A stretch of 64,000 nt of DNA from Nannobrachium achirus (GCA_963921795.1 OY997649.1:64958950-65022949), one strand, 5' to 3'. Shown: positions 22,808 through 33,355, counted from the first letter of the stretch. A program made the numbers and translations. Notes: a model not told the origin generated them from the sequence alone.

Positions 22808-22972
22808 TCTGGAGCCAGTTCCAGGGGTCCAGTCAGACCTGGCTCTGGAGCCACGGGGGTCCAGTCAGACCTGGCTCTGGAGCCAGTTCCGGGGGTCCAG
22901 TCAGACCTGGCTCTGGAGCCAGTTCCGGGGGTCCAGTCAGACCTGGCTCTGGAGCCAGTTCCGGGGGTCCAG
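22801..22972 (-). repeat. 36-bp tandem repeat containing the rtkn stop codon
   Basis: Five units of about 36 bp (one of 32) begin at 22801, 22837, 22869, 22905 and 22941 with ACCTGGCTCTGGAGCC on the + strand. The 22941 unit encodes the end of rhotekin on the - strand. The other four lie after the TGA in the presumed 3' UTR. Confidence 0.93.
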
Positions 22973-23841
22973 TCGGGCCCTGAGGTTCCTGAGGCTGCGT
23001 CGGGCTGGCGAGGGCCGAGAGAAGACGGCGAGCGGCGAGGCTCCTCCCCCCCCACCGCAGCCCCCCTCTGACGACGACTCGGGGCTGTGGCTCCGCCCCT
23101 CGCTGTTGGTGGAGCCTGAGGAGCTGGAGGAGGCGGAGCTAGAGCAGGAGGAGAGCGTGGTCTGGGCGCGCGAGGGAGACGAGGAGGAGGAGCAGGAGGC
23201 CAGGGGGGCGGAGGAGGGAGGAGGCGATGCCGCGACGCCGCCGCGACAGGAGCACTGGAAAGCCCCGCCCCCGGCGCCGTAGCCCCTCCCCCGGAGCGTG
23301 CTGAGCTTGGCGTCCAGGGAGAGCGTGCGCGGCCGCATGCGCGAGGAGGAGGAGGAGGAGGAAGAGGACAGGAGGGAGAAGGGAGGCTCCACCCAGCAGC
23401 CGTGGTGGTGTTGGTGTTGGTGGTGTTGGTGGTGTGGGTGGTGTCTGCCCCCCAGGCAGGGGCTGGTGCTGCACTGGCTGTCGCTGTCCGACGTCAGGCT
23501 GGCGTCCGAGCGCTCCAGCGGGCATCGCTCCAGCGGGCATCCCGAGCGCCGCGGTGGCGACGAGCAGCAGCAGTGGCCGCCGCTGCGCGAGGGGCTCATG
23601 GGGCTGCGGGGGGGCAGGCCGTGGCGGTAGCCCCCCCGGTGGGGTGGCGGGGGGGTGCGGGGGGACAGGCGGGACGAGGTGCGGGGGTTCTCGTCCCCCT
23701 CCTCCTCGAACAAGGACATCCAGACAGGGGAGGGGGAGGAGGAGGGGCCTCCTCCCAGCTGGCTGCGCAGCTCCAGCTCCTGCATCCTCCTGGCCAGGAG
23801 GTCCGACACCGTAGCGCTGAACTCCTCCGACGTCTCAATAA
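22937..23841 (-). CDS. rtkn: rtkn terminal coding exon, long low-complexity tail
   Basis: The acceptor is CTTGCAG above 23841; the exon has 300 codons and a TGA at 22939-22937. It starts VIETSEEFSATVSDLLARRM, aligned with mammalian AIEPLDDIAAVTDIL, and includes RPRTLSLDAKLSTLRGRG (mammalian RPRTFSLDA). It ends RLDPRNWLQSQV. Between these anchors are Ser, Pro, Gly and His runs such as HHPHHQHHQHQHHHG and several poly-Ser tracts. The segment is roughly two to three times as long as in mammals and very GC-rich. The reading frame is open throughout despite the simple repeats, which supports selection on the tail. The last codons and the stop are the first unit of a 36-bp tandem repeat that continues into the 3' UTR. 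Confidence 0.92.
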
Positions 23842-23940
23842 CTGCAAGGGGAGGGGGAGGAGGGGGAGGGGGGACAAGACAGGTCGTCATGATACGGTTG
23901 TGTTGTGTTTTATTTTCATGTCTGCACTCGTGGACATAAT

Positions 23941-24230
23941 AAGCCCCGTTTCCACTGTAAGGCCAACCCAGAACTACAACCAGAACTTTCCAGAACCAAC
24001 AACTTTGAAGAACCTGTGAAGTTCCGGAAGGTCCCAAAAAAAGAGCAGCAGTGCTGCTGGCCCCGCCCACAGGTTCTAGTTTAGTACTACCTCAGGAGCA
24101 GGACCTAAAAAAGGTTCCAGGAACCTCGTCTGGAACCGGGCCGTAAGCAATGGAAACAAAACCAGAGCCAAAAAAGATAGGTTCAGGTTCCTGAAAGTTC
24201 TGGTTCCACCTTGCAGTGGAAAAGGGGCTA
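23941..24230. mobile_element. MITE with AGCCCCGTTTCCACTG ends
   Basis: Inverted ends AGCCCCGTTTCCACTGTAAG and CTTGCAGTGGAAAAGGGGCT. Length is 290 bp. It is a common fish foldback type and lies about 100 bp upstream of the last rtkn exon. Confidence 0.85.
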
Positions 24231-24975
24231 AAGTGGTCAACTACCATACTTGTCAAAGTATTCTGTAGATACTCCTGGTCAAAGGAATATCTATACTCAT
24301 CTACATTAAGGTAAAGTTGCTCTGTCAAATTTGTACAAGAGTAAAAGTATTACCGTGTTGTTCAAAAGTACAAATCACAAGTTCTCCCATCAAAATGTAA
24401 AACTATTTTTGTTTTCATCCCGGGGTCTCTGCCTATAAATGAAATGAGTCAATAGAATGTGTCTTCGAAATAGTAGTAGTGGAGTGCCAGTCATGAGCTT
24501 CCAATTTTGTATTTTCTTTGGACTTAAAACAGTAAATGTACTCGCTCCACTGTGAGCCTGTCTGCCCTCTGCAGCGACTCGCTGTCATGTCTGATAAACA
24601 ACTTGATTCCTGGCCCTGCTGAGGAGAAATGACAAGAGGGAAGCCAACGCCGCAGATGTTCATCTAACAAAAATCCATAAAGCTGAAATACAGTAGCAGA
24701 GGGAGGGAGAGAGAGAGAGAGAGATTAACAACTCTCATCGATCTGAACAAAGAAATTATTTCTGGAGCACAAAGTCAATTTGACAAAACATTTAATAAAA
24801 GTACCGGTGTGAAAAGAAAAAAGAGGAGCAGCCGAACGGCGTCGTCTCCCATCGATCGTTGCTGCTGCCACATTCTGACCACATCGTTGCATCTTCAGAG
24901 GTCACCATTAAAGGAGCCATTTTACCTTGTTTTCCCCAACATCCTCTCATATGGGAACCTCGCTAACGTTCACTA

Positions 24976-25707
24976 TGGGATGGAGACATTTCTGTCTCCA
25001 TGCTCTGTGTGTCAGAGGCAGACTAACATAGGATGGTTCATTTCTGTCTCCATGCTCTGTGTGTCAGAGGCAGACTAACATAGGATGGTTTCATTTCTGT
25101 CTACATGCTCTGTGTGTTAGAGGCAGACTAACATAGGATGGTTTCATTTCAGTCTCCATGCTCTGTGTGTCAGAGGCAGACTAACATAGGATGGTTTCAT
25201 TTCTGTCTCCATGCTCTGTGTGTCAGAGGCAGACTAACATAGGATGGTTTCATTTCTGTCTACATGCTTTGTGTGTTAGAGGCAGACTAACATAGGATGG
25301 TTTCATTTCTGTCTCCATGCTCTGTGTGTCAGAGGCAGACTAACATAGGATGGTTGTCTCCATGCTCTGTGTGTCAGAGGCAGACTAACATAGGATGGTT
25401 TCATTTCTGTCTACATGCTCTGTGTGTTAGAGGCAGACTAACATAGGATGGTTTCATTTCTGTCTCCATGCTCTGTGTGTCAGAGGCAGACTAACATAGG
25501 ATGGTTTCATTTCTGTCTCCATGCTCTGTGTGTCAGAGGCAGACTAACATAGGATGGTTTCATTTCTGTCTCCATGCTCTGTGTGTCAGAGGCAGACTAA
25601 CATAGGATGGAGACATTTCTGTCTCCATGCTCTGTGTGTCAGAGGCAGACTAACATAGGATGGTTGTCTCCATGCTCTGTGTGTCAGAGGCAGACTAACA
25701 TAGGATT
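24976..25707 (+). repeat. 53-bp minisatellite, 14 units
   Basis: The word CATGCTCTGTGTGTCAGAGG recurs at a 53-bp period from about 24991, with units of 52 and 45 bp as length variants. Variants carry CTACATGCT and TGTTAGAGG, which alternate in a pattern suggesting multi-unit duplications. Confidence 0.96.
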
Positions 25708-25734
25708 TTTTAGACGGACATTAGGTTCTTGGTG

Positions 25735-25860
25735 TGATCCTAGTTTACTGAGACTACAATCTCTCTCTGTATTTGACATACTGTATGTGTTTACTTTGCT
25801 TATCGTGAATCACTCTGGAATAAAGAGCTAAATGCCTAAAGTAGTTGTAATTTCAGAGAA
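25735..25860 (+). mobile_element. SINE/L2-type 3' tail
   Basis: It shares TTACTTTGCTTATCGTG..., CACTCTGGAATAAAG and AAATGCCTAAA with the better-preserved copy at 33356-33500. This is the tail type used by L2-mobilised fish SINEs. Confidence 0.6.
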
Positions 25861-26140
25861 TATTTACATCGTCGTTAGGTAGCAGGTGTCTTGCACAGCC
25901 CCACTTTTGAGACACAGAGCGAGCAGACTGAAATGCTGAAATTCATCATCAGTGACCATTAGGTTAAGGCATAACAGGAGTCATCGTCTCCCTGTTGTTC
26001 TCCAGTTACATCACCTGTCATTGTAATAAGACGAGAGCAGAGCGCGAATCTCGGCCGACACGGCATTGTCCTGGAGCAGGAGACCCTCACAGGAGGGGGG
26101 GGCAAGGGGGGCTGCCCGAGGAAGCAGGAGGGGAGGAGAA

Positions 26141-26198
26141 GAAGGAAGGAAGGAAGGAAGGAAGGAAGGAAGGAAGGAAGGAAGGAAGGAAGGAAGGA
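26141..26198 (+). repeat. (AAGG)n microsatellite
   Basis: About 57 bases of GGAA units. Confidence 0.97.
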
Positions 26199-26676
26199 AT
26201 GATGGAAGGATGGATGTGAGGATGAGAGACAGAGAGACAGAGAGATGTTCAGGTGTTGTGATGTTAATTGGGGAAGAAATTATGAATCATGCGCATATGT
26301 GATTGTTAATAAATAAAAATAATTAACATTAAGGGGAAGGTATGATGAAGAGGAGGACCAGGCGATTCCAACCAAACGTGAGATGTTTCAACATCAAAAA
26401 GAGAGAACGGAAAATAATGTTTTGTGTGGAAGGGGGGAGGGGGGGGGGGGATAGGATGAATTTACACAAAATAAGGAGGGTGAGAGAGAGGAGGATCAGG
26501 AAGGACAGATCATCCAGGGCACAGGAGGAAAACAGAGACAGAAAGACAGTGAAAGTGAGTCAGTCAGTTTGTCAGAGACAGGATCCACACTCTAGAGCTA
26601 CAGTTACTTTACATACAGTGTAAAGGTGGAAGAAGAGAGGTTTTAAACAGGGTTCGATTTGTAAAAATAAAAACCC

Positions 26677-27364
26677 TTAAAAGAGTAGTTCACCCCCAAA
26701 ATGACTTTTTTTTCCATTCCATTGATTACTCATGCCATGGAGACTTGAGTTCAATAATATTCTTTTGTATTTGTCACATTACGAAGACAATAATTAGATT
26801 ACAATAAATGTACCCCCGTTGATTCCGACCCAAATGCATTTGGGTCCCCATCCAGAATCGATCGTGGTAAATTTACTATAATAATACATTTTTTGTTTGC
26901 ACTACGTTGAGAAGTAGTTCCTAATGTTTGAATGACTGGACCATTGTAAGGTCTTTGAGTTTGCATTATGTTTAGAAAAGTCCCTTAAAATTGCAATCCT
27001 TTACAGAAACATAGTACTACTTTTTTGTTGTTGTGTTCTGTCTCGACACTTTATGTATATGTATATATATTTTTTTAACTTAATTGCTCTGTATGGCTGA
27101 TTCTCCTGTATTGTTGATTCTTCTTTCTTGTTTGTTTTTGTCTCTCGGCTACAAAACAGCCCTTTTCTTTTCTTTTTTCTTACTGTCCTGTAACCTTTAA
27201 CTGCTGTACCTTCTGGGTAACTTAATTTCCCCCTTGGGATAATACATCTATCTATCTATCTGTCTGTCCTGGGAATGCAACAAATACAAATAAATATTAT
27301 TGAACTCAAGTCTCCATGGCATGAGTAATCAATGGAACATTTTGGGGGTGAACTACTCCTATAA
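26677..27364. mobile_element. TTAA-ended palindromic MITE with nested LINE tail
   Basis: Ends TTAAAAGAGTAGTTCACCCC and GGGTGAACTACTCCTATAA are inverted and share TTGATTACTCATGCCATGG inverted near 27320. About 26895-27275 is a retroposed 3' tail that interrupts it. Confidence 0.85.
26895..27275 (+). mobile_element. Non-LTR retrotransposon 3' tail with (TCTA)n
   Basis: It shares GACTGGACCATTGTAAG, TGATTCTCCTGTATTGTTG and CCCCCTTGGGATAATA with 34008-34392 and ends in ATCTATCTATC. Confidence 0.8.
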
Positions 27365-27575
27365 GCCTATTAATTCTTGCTTGTAGATTGGCTAGTTTCC
27401 CTATTTTTTTTATCATATTTTTTAAATATATTCTATTCTTGAATGGTAACATTATGAAACATTATATCAGACAGTCTACATCCCCCAAAAGGAAATGCAT
27501 GTATTAAACTCTGACCAGAATCATCAGAGATAAAACACATCCCCATCGGCCATAAAGAAATGAAAAATTAACGAT

Positions 27576-27594
27576 CCCCCCCCCCCCCCCCCCC
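27576..27594 (+). repeat. Poly-C run
   Basis: A 19-base C homopolymer followed by CACCACCACC. Confidence 0.95.
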
Positions 27595-27759
27595 ACCACC
27601 ACCAAATCAAACCCTTAAAGGTTGAAAGTGTTCTTCATGCAGTTAAAGCTATAGAAACACATTCCCATGCAGCGCAGCAGGCAGCAGAGGAGAACACAAA
27701 CCCATCTATTTGAATTTCATGCCTGGACTTTCCAGAGGATCCTTCTTTGGTATTCTTTT

Positions 27760-27960
27760 GATCTCGTCGCTGTCAGGCGGAAACCTTGCATCGCCACGTT
27801 TCAACTTTTCTTACCCCGTAAAATGAATGCCCTATACTTCACCATACAAGGGTGTCGCACAAAAGTAGTGAAAATAGCCGATCTACGTCACGATGTGACG
27901 CAATCGCCGTGCATCATGAGCCTGTTGTTCGACTAATTTCACTATTTTAAGGCACTATTT
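27760..27960 (+). mobile_element. Truncated GTGGAAACC-type MITE
   Basis: The left end CGTCGCTGTCAGGCGGAAACC and GTAGTGAAAATAGCCGATCT resemble the intact copies at 30265 and 60925. The right half is lost. Confidence 0.6.
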
Positions 27961-28358
27961 AAGAAAATATATACATGTAAAAAACCGGAACGGTTTCCAA
28001 CAATTACAATTGCAATTTATTTTCCCTTTTTTCTTCAAGCTACTAAAGGTCACCCGTGTCGTGTATGTGACTGACCCTAACCCTGTGCCTGGTTATTTCA
28101 CACAGTCTACACTCGGGGAACGAGGTTGCGGTCTGCAGCCAGCTGATCAGTAACAGTTCTACCAGGGTTTCTCAAAATGGGTGCCTTAGCACCCTATGGT
28201 GCTGCAGAATACTTTGATAATATTTGAAATATCGCTTCACCTCAGAACCTCTATACTTCATAGAACATTCCTCAGTTGCACTGTGCTTGGTGTATTCTGT
28301 TTCAATCATTTGACATGTGTTTCTCAGGTCTTAATGGTTAATGGTCTTAATGTCTCAC

Positions 28359-28463
28359 CCATCTCGTGGTACAAGGAGCCCTGTTTGGGGGTGACGGGCG
28401 CAGGCTTCCTGGGAGACGGAACTTCTATCTTCATGAGGTCATCACAGCACTGCTTCCATTGGC
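28359..28463 (-). CDS. rtkn: rtkn exon, QWKQCCDDLMKIE segment
   Basis: Phase 1 to phase 1. The translation is SQWKQCCDDLMKIEVPSPRK then PAPVTPKQGSLYHEM, matching mammalian SQWKQCCDEIMKIETPAPRK and KQGSLYHEM. The acceptor is CTCACAG above 28463 and the donor GTGAGA below 28359. The exon is only 105 bp. Confidence 0.93.
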
Positions 28464-29024
28464 CTGTGAGAGGGAGGGGGAGGGACAACCACAAACCATC
28501 CAATCACACTCTGGTACAACAACGACACACTCATGCGTTCAGTGGCCACACTGGTGTGCTTTTATGGATTTCTTTACAACCACACATTATTATTGTCATG
28601 TGTACAGGTACATAAGACGCCCTAAGGGCGAGAAGCAACAGAGACTGACACAATATGTCCATATATGGGCATTCCCAGATATGGGCTTAATATGGATGAC
28701 ATCAGGGATCTCCATATATGGTCATAAAAGGGACAAGGATGGTCATTCATTTGCAAGTGTGACTCGTGTCGCGTCAACCACACTGGTTATCATGAGACTG
28801 ACACAATATGTACAGTCTGCGTGACATGAGGGTGACGGACGGACATGACCTGCATACTTTCATACTAAATGCGACCTACGGCCACAAAAATGTATTTTGG
28901 TTTGGCTTCTTTCAGACAATGCAGCAGCACTCTTTAATAGAGTTTTGAGTTGCGAGTGGTTGCAAGTTTCAACTACGCATGTACAACAACGACAACACAA
29001 TGTTTGGAAGGTCTTCTCTCTTAC
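28464..29024 (-). other. rtkn intron (28464-29024)
   Basis: It lies between the QWKQCCDDLMKIE and PH exons. About 28610-28830 belongs to the dispersed repeat with TCCATATATGG also seen near 1890 and 62150. Confidence 0.85.
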
Positions 29025-29190
29025 TCATGTCGTAGAAGTGTTGCCAGAAGGCCTCCATCCATCGGTGCGTGTCGTCCCTGGTGTCTGCCGTCAGGGTGTG
29101 TGTGACCTCCTCTCCTCCGTACTGGTTGGTGATGCAGATGCTCTGGGCTTTGGTGTGAGGGTCCTTCTCTGACGCCCGGATCCTGGTCTC
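29025..29190 (-). CDS. rtkn: rtkn PH-domain exon (ITNQYGGEEVTHTL)
   Basis: Phase 0 to phase 1. It reads ETRIRASEKDPHTKAQSICI, TNQYGGEEVTHTLTADTRDD and THRWMEAFWQHFYDM, matching mammalian SISNQYGDDEVTHTL and SWMEALWQLFFDMS. It holds the last strands and the C-terminal helix (WMEAFWQ) of the PH domain. The acceptor is CTTCCAG above 29190 and the donor GTAAGA below 29025. Confidence 0.94.
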
Positions 29191-30038
29191 CTGGAAGCAC
29201 AGGAGCACACAGACCAGCAGAGAATGTTAATGAGGCAGAGGCTGACATTTCTAAAAGGGTGTTTTGGTAAAAATATGACTTGAAGTGAATACTGGAGATG
29301 AGGCGTACGGCATGGATTTCTACACAGAGAGGGAAGTTCTTTCAGCATAAGATGCTGCATTCAAGTTCAGGAGAGTTTGGACAAGGCAATTCTCTTGAAT
29401 GCTGCCTTCAGGTATGACATGGAAAGAGGGGGCATTTGCATTTCTTTCACCATAGTAAAAACTGAATTCATGGTCTGGAGAGGACACTGTGCCTGCAGAC
29501 AAGTCATGTACACGTATTGTTGCTGTCTCCATTTTCTAACTTTTTGTGTGTGTGTGTTTTTTATTGTGAAAATTAACTGAGCTTGTAGATCTGCTACATA
29601 CTGCTACAAAAGCATGCTACTATGCTTTTGAATTTGAATCCTGAAAAGTAACAGTTTTGGACAATCTGGGTCATAAACCCGACAGCGACACTATTATAGA
29701 ACGAGTATAATAATGAGACAGATGGAATACAATCAGGGGAAATTACAATATTTCTGAATGCCAAACAATTGAAAAGTTGTGATTAGAAAATCTTGACACA
29801 TGGCCCAGAAATCTTGGGAGTTGTTCTTGGACCAATAATACAAACAGATTGATGCCAGTCTCACGTTGTGTGAGCTGGCATCAATATATAACCTGGGGTA
29901 TAATTATTAACTTTGATTTGGAAAGAAAAGAGGCAACAAGCCAATCAGGATCGGCTTGATGCCTTCATCAGCTGATATAATGAGTGATACGATGCAAATG
30001 TCCAGATATGAAGGGAACCAAACACAATCTGACTTAAT

Positions 30039-30268
30039 ATATGGACACTGTCAGACTGAAACCTTGTATCTCCACATTTCAAATGTGTATTTATTTACAT
30101 TTCCGTCATAAAAGAGGATCTGGCAAAAGTAGGGAAAATAGAAGATCTACGAGCTCCCCACGTGTCACGCGTGGTGATTTCCACCATTTCTGATCATTCT
30201 CAATCCATTTCGTGAAAAGTAATGATTATGGATGAACGTACAAGTTTTCCACCCGACAGCCACCATAT
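30039..30268 (+). mobile_element. GTGGAAACC-type MITE, degraded core
   Basis: Starts ACTGTCAGACTGAAACCTTG and ends TTTTCCACCCGACAGCCACC. Its right end abuts the left end of the next copy, so the two form an inverted junction. Confidence 0.7.
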
Positions 30269-30534
30269 CGTCGTTGTCGGGTGGAAACCTCGTATCTCCA
30301 AGTTTCAAATGTGTACGTTCTTTCGCAAAGTAAAGCCTTGCTTCATCATACAAGGCCGTCCCACAAAAGTGGTGAAAACAGCAGATCTACAAGAATACAA
30401 ATTAAGCCCAACGGTGCGAGGCGTTGTGTGCTTGTAGATCTGCCGTTTTCATTAGTTTAAATCATTTTTAAAATGAAAAATGCAAAACGAAGGGTTTTGG
30501 ACATAAAAGTTGTTTCACCTGACAACGACGATAT
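30265..30534 (+). mobile_element. GTGGAAACC-type MITE with hairpin core
   Basis: Inverted ends ATATCGTCGTTGTCGGGTGG and CACCTGACAACGACGATAT. The hairpin module is at 30372-30452. Confidence 0.85.
30372..30452. repeat. Hairpin module in MITE 30265-30534
   Basis: GTGAAAACAGCAGATCTAC / CTTGTAGATCTGCCGTTTTC, inner left arm diverged. Confidence 0.85.
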
Positions 30535-30759
30535 GTTAGTTGGGACCATCCGTCCAGGATTCAAACAGTAGCAACAACCTCAGCTGATTAATTTCTTTAA
30601 AAAAACATAATTATCAACCTAACATGGATGAAGAGAAGAGAACACCTCCCACTCTTACTCTATAATCTCCCAAAGTGTTTCAATCAGTGATCTGTCTTTA
30701 AGCCTTCTAGACCAGGTACGCATTATTGTGTATAATTATTTTATGATTTAACTATTGAG

Positions 30760-30808
30760 AAATAGCAGATATTCAAGCTCACTGCGAGCTTGTAGATCTG
30801 CTATTTTT
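30760..30808. repeat. Hairpin module, short centre
   Basis: AAATAGCAGATATTCAAGCTC / GAGCTTGTAGATCTGCTATTTTT with a loop of about four bases. Confidence 0.92.
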
Positions 30809-31019
30809 GAAAGATCGTGAACATTTGAATGTTTAGCTGATTTTGACCCGATTCTACAAGTGTCTTCTAAATCCTTCTAAGGTTTCTTTTTTGAACTCAT
30901 GTTTCTACGTCAGTGGTTCTCAAACTCTTTCATGTCAAGGACCCCTAGAATGATATGTATTTGGCTGCCGACCTCCATCTCAAAGTACTTTGTACCAGGG
31001 ACCCCCCAGAAGATTTTTC

Positions 31020-31076
31020 AAAAATAGCAGATTTACAAGCTCGCAGCGCGGCACCCCTTGTAGATCTGCTATTTTT
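31020..31076. repeat. Hairpin module, right inner arm truncated
   Basis: AAAAATAGCAGATTTACAAG / CTTGTAGATCTGCTATTTTT. The GCGCGGCACC centre is present on the left only. Confidence 0.88.
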
Positions 31077-31244
31077 CAATAGTTAAAGCTTTCAATAATT
31101 CTAGGCCTAAATGGCTGTCACCCAAGGAGTAAAGAGCTGAGAACTAAAAACAACCACTAGGTGTCAGTATTGCTCCATCCATTCACCTTGGTGGCATTCT
31201 AGGAAGCTCTGCCCCTTCTTAATGCTCAGGCATTCATATCATAT

Positions 31245-31455
31245 CCTCCCTCCCTTCCTCCATCCCTCCCTTCCTCCATCCCTCCCTTCCTCCCTTCCTC
31301 CCTCCCTTCCTCCCTCCCTTCCACCCTTCCTCCCTTCCTCCCTTCCTCCCTCCCTCCCTCCCTTCCACCCTTCCTCCCTTCCTCCCTTCCTCCCTCCCTT
31401 CCTCCCTTCCTCCCTTCCTCGCTCCCTCCCTTCCACCCTTCCTCCCTTCCTCCCT
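31245..31455 (+). repeat. (CCCTTCCT)n polypyrimidine repeat
   Basis: About 210 bases of CCTCCCTT/CCTT units, purine-rich on the rtkn sense strand. Confidence 0.96.
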
Positions 31456-31711
31456 GACGGAGCGCCTCTGGTCTGTTCTGGTCTGTTCTGCTGACTAGCG
31501 CAGATCACAGAGTCCTGATCCAGTGTGATTGACTCCACCCCGGGCTCAGCTCAGTATCAGCGCTCCGTGCCGAGGGTCAACGGATACAAAAGACCAGGGA
31601 GACACCGGAGAGAATGACAGGCCTCGGACGGATGAACGCACGCACGCACGCACGCAGGTCTGTATTACTATACTTGTGAGTGCGTGGACATTTTAGGAGG
31701 CTTTGGGAACA

Positions 31712-31785
31712 GCTCTGGTGGCGCAGCGGTAAAGTCCCCTGCCCACCACCACAGAGGTTGTGGGTTCAAATCCACCATGTCCAGC
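31712..31785 (+). other. tRNA-like module
   Basis: It starts GCTCTGGTGGCGCAGCGG (A-box-like TGGCGCAGCGG), has a B box GGTTCAAATCC and ends CCAGC. It resembles a tRNA-derived SINE head. It lacks an obvious cloverleaf anticodon stem. Confidence 0.55.
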
Positions 31786-32235
31786 GAAAAAGAACCGACA
31801 GTTGTAAAGTACTGTTATTTTATTCATATTAAGCAAAACCTGTCTGTTTACTGTTACGAGCTGAATATATCCTTCGCGCTTAATGAGAACCCAGTCTCTG
31901 CATCTGAGACCAGTGGTTGGTCACTTTTAGACGCCCACATCTCCCACAGCGAATGACAATCATTCATTTGCCAGATGACAGTTTGACGACGAATGATAAC
32001 GCATCTCGGGTTGCAGATCTGGTTTCTAGACCGGATCCAGCCGCCGGATATGGCAGGCATTTGCAGGAGCAAATGCCCTATTCATGGACGCCCGGGAGCG
32101 ACGCTGATTTCCGGGAGACTCCCGCAACTTCCGGGATACTTGGGATGTCTGGGTGATAATAGTCACTGCGCGTAATCCTATTGGCTGGGAGCACGGAGCC
32201 GGTCAGCAGGGAATGTTGTGCGGGAGGAGGCTCTA

Positions 32236-32620
32236 CGTCCTCCCGGTGGGGGCTCCTCACTGGCAGGGGAGTCAGTAGGATACAACAGTATGTCCTCCCG
32301 GTGGGGGCTCCTCACTGGCAGGTGAGTCAGTAGGATACAACAGTACGTCCTCCCGGTGGGGGCTCCTCACTGGCAGGTGAGTCAGTAGGATACAACAGTA
32401 CGTCCTCCCGGTGGGGGCTCCTCACTGGCAGGTGAGTCAGTAGGATACAACAGTATGTCCTCCCGGTGGGGGCTCCTCACTGGCAGGTGAGTCAGTAGGA
32501 TACAACAGTACGTCCTCCCGGTGGAGGCTCCTCACTGGAAGGTGAGTCAGTAGGATACAACAGTATGTCCTCCCGGTGGGGGCTCCTCACTGGAAGGTGA
32601 GTCAGTAGGATACAACAGCA
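32236..32620 (+). repeat. 55-bp minisatellite, seven units
   Basis: Units start at 32236, 32291, 32346, 32401, 32456, 32511 and 32566 with CGTCCTCCCGG or TGTCCTCCCGG. Most contain AGGTGAGTCAG, a full-consensus 5' splice-site word on the + strand (antisense to rtkn). Confidence 0.97.
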
Positions 32621-32997
32621 GTGACAACACACAGGAATGTGCGTGGGGAGGAATCAGTTGGCCAAAAAATGGCCCAAAGAATTGGCTAAAAAGGACAAGT
32701 GCGCTGAAAATAGCCGGTGTACAAGGGAGTGTGTCATCATTTCGACATAGCATCTGTTTGACGTCCCATCTTTTCAACGCAGGTGAATGTTAACCTGGTG
32801 AATGTTAACCACTGTAACCCTAACTTCAGTAAAACTATACCTAAACCTAACCCTAACCCTAAACCTAACCCTAACCTTTAGTCGTAACGATGGAGACGTC
32901 GAAAAAGAGAGATTTCACTGGTGTACAAGACTCGCTTGCGACATGTTGTGAGCTTGACTGTGCATCTGAACAGTTTCCGGTGTTTCCCGCCACTGAC

Positions 32998-33128
32998 CTT
33001 GTTGATGGCGATGGTGAACACGGCTCCACGCCGGCCTCCACGTCTTCCTGCTGGCCGTAGCAGAAGAGGTTTGTCCCTTTCAGGACGCCGTACACCTTGG
33101 TCCAGCTCTGAGGGTCTCCTCCAAGCTG
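32998..33128 (-). CDS. rtkn: rtkn PH-domain exon with a one-base frameshift
   Basis: The first part reads QLGGDPQSWTKVYGVLKGTN and LFCYGQQEDVEAGVEP, a clear rhotekin PH segment (VLKGTNLFCY). The remainder reads VFTIAINK only in the next frame. The exon is 131 bp, whereas phase 0 at both ends requires 132. One base is therefore missing between 33021 and 33023, after GAGCC. The donor is GTCAGT below 32998. The acceptor has tandem CAGCAG at 33131-33126, so two NAG acceptors three bases apart are possible. Either this allele or gene is damaged, or the assembly has a single-base error; the intact downstream exons favour an error or a recent change. Confidence 0.9.
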
Positions 33129-33192
33129 CTGTGAAGACACGGAGGACGGATCGTTTCAGAAGGAATGACAGGTGGATAGAAAACACGGCAAC

Positions 33193-33194
<2 letters not shown>

Positions 33195-33252
<58 letters not shown>
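33195..33252 (+). repeat. (GA)n microsatellite upstream of rtkn PH exon
   Basis: About 56 bases of GA, 67 bp above the acceptor of exon 32998-33128. It reads as CT on the rtkn strand. Confidence 0.95.
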
Positions 33253-33253
<1 letters not shown>

Positions 33254-33355
33254 GTGTGTTGTGGAAGTGCCATAGCACTTGTCCTAGCTGGGACGATAAG
33301 CGATATTATAGTTTATTGTGATTAAAACACTCACGATATCCTATAGTGTGTCAGT

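Larger units (their letters stand above)
23842..28358 (-). other. rtkn intron before the last exon
   Basis: Donor GTGAGA (28358) and acceptor TTGCAG (23847-23842). It holds a fish MITE, a 53-bp minisatellite, an (AAGG)n repeat, a palindromic MITE with a nested LINE tail and a poly-C run. No further coding segment is found. Confidence 0.88.
29191..32997 (-). other. rtkn intron (29191-32997)
   Basis: It contains two tandem hairpin MITEs, two further hairpins (30760, 31020), a CCTT-rich microsatellite, a tRNA-like module and a 55-bp minisatellite. No additional exon is recognised. Confidence 0.88.

Noticed and set aside
23139..23630. Alternative GC-rich open frames overlapping the last rtkn exon
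   Set aside because: They are shadow frames; only the - frame ending at 22937 carries rhotekin motifs and matches splice phase.
23402..24019. 205-residue + strand ORF
   Set aside because: It lies antisense to rtkn coding sequence, is GC-driven and runs into a MITE.
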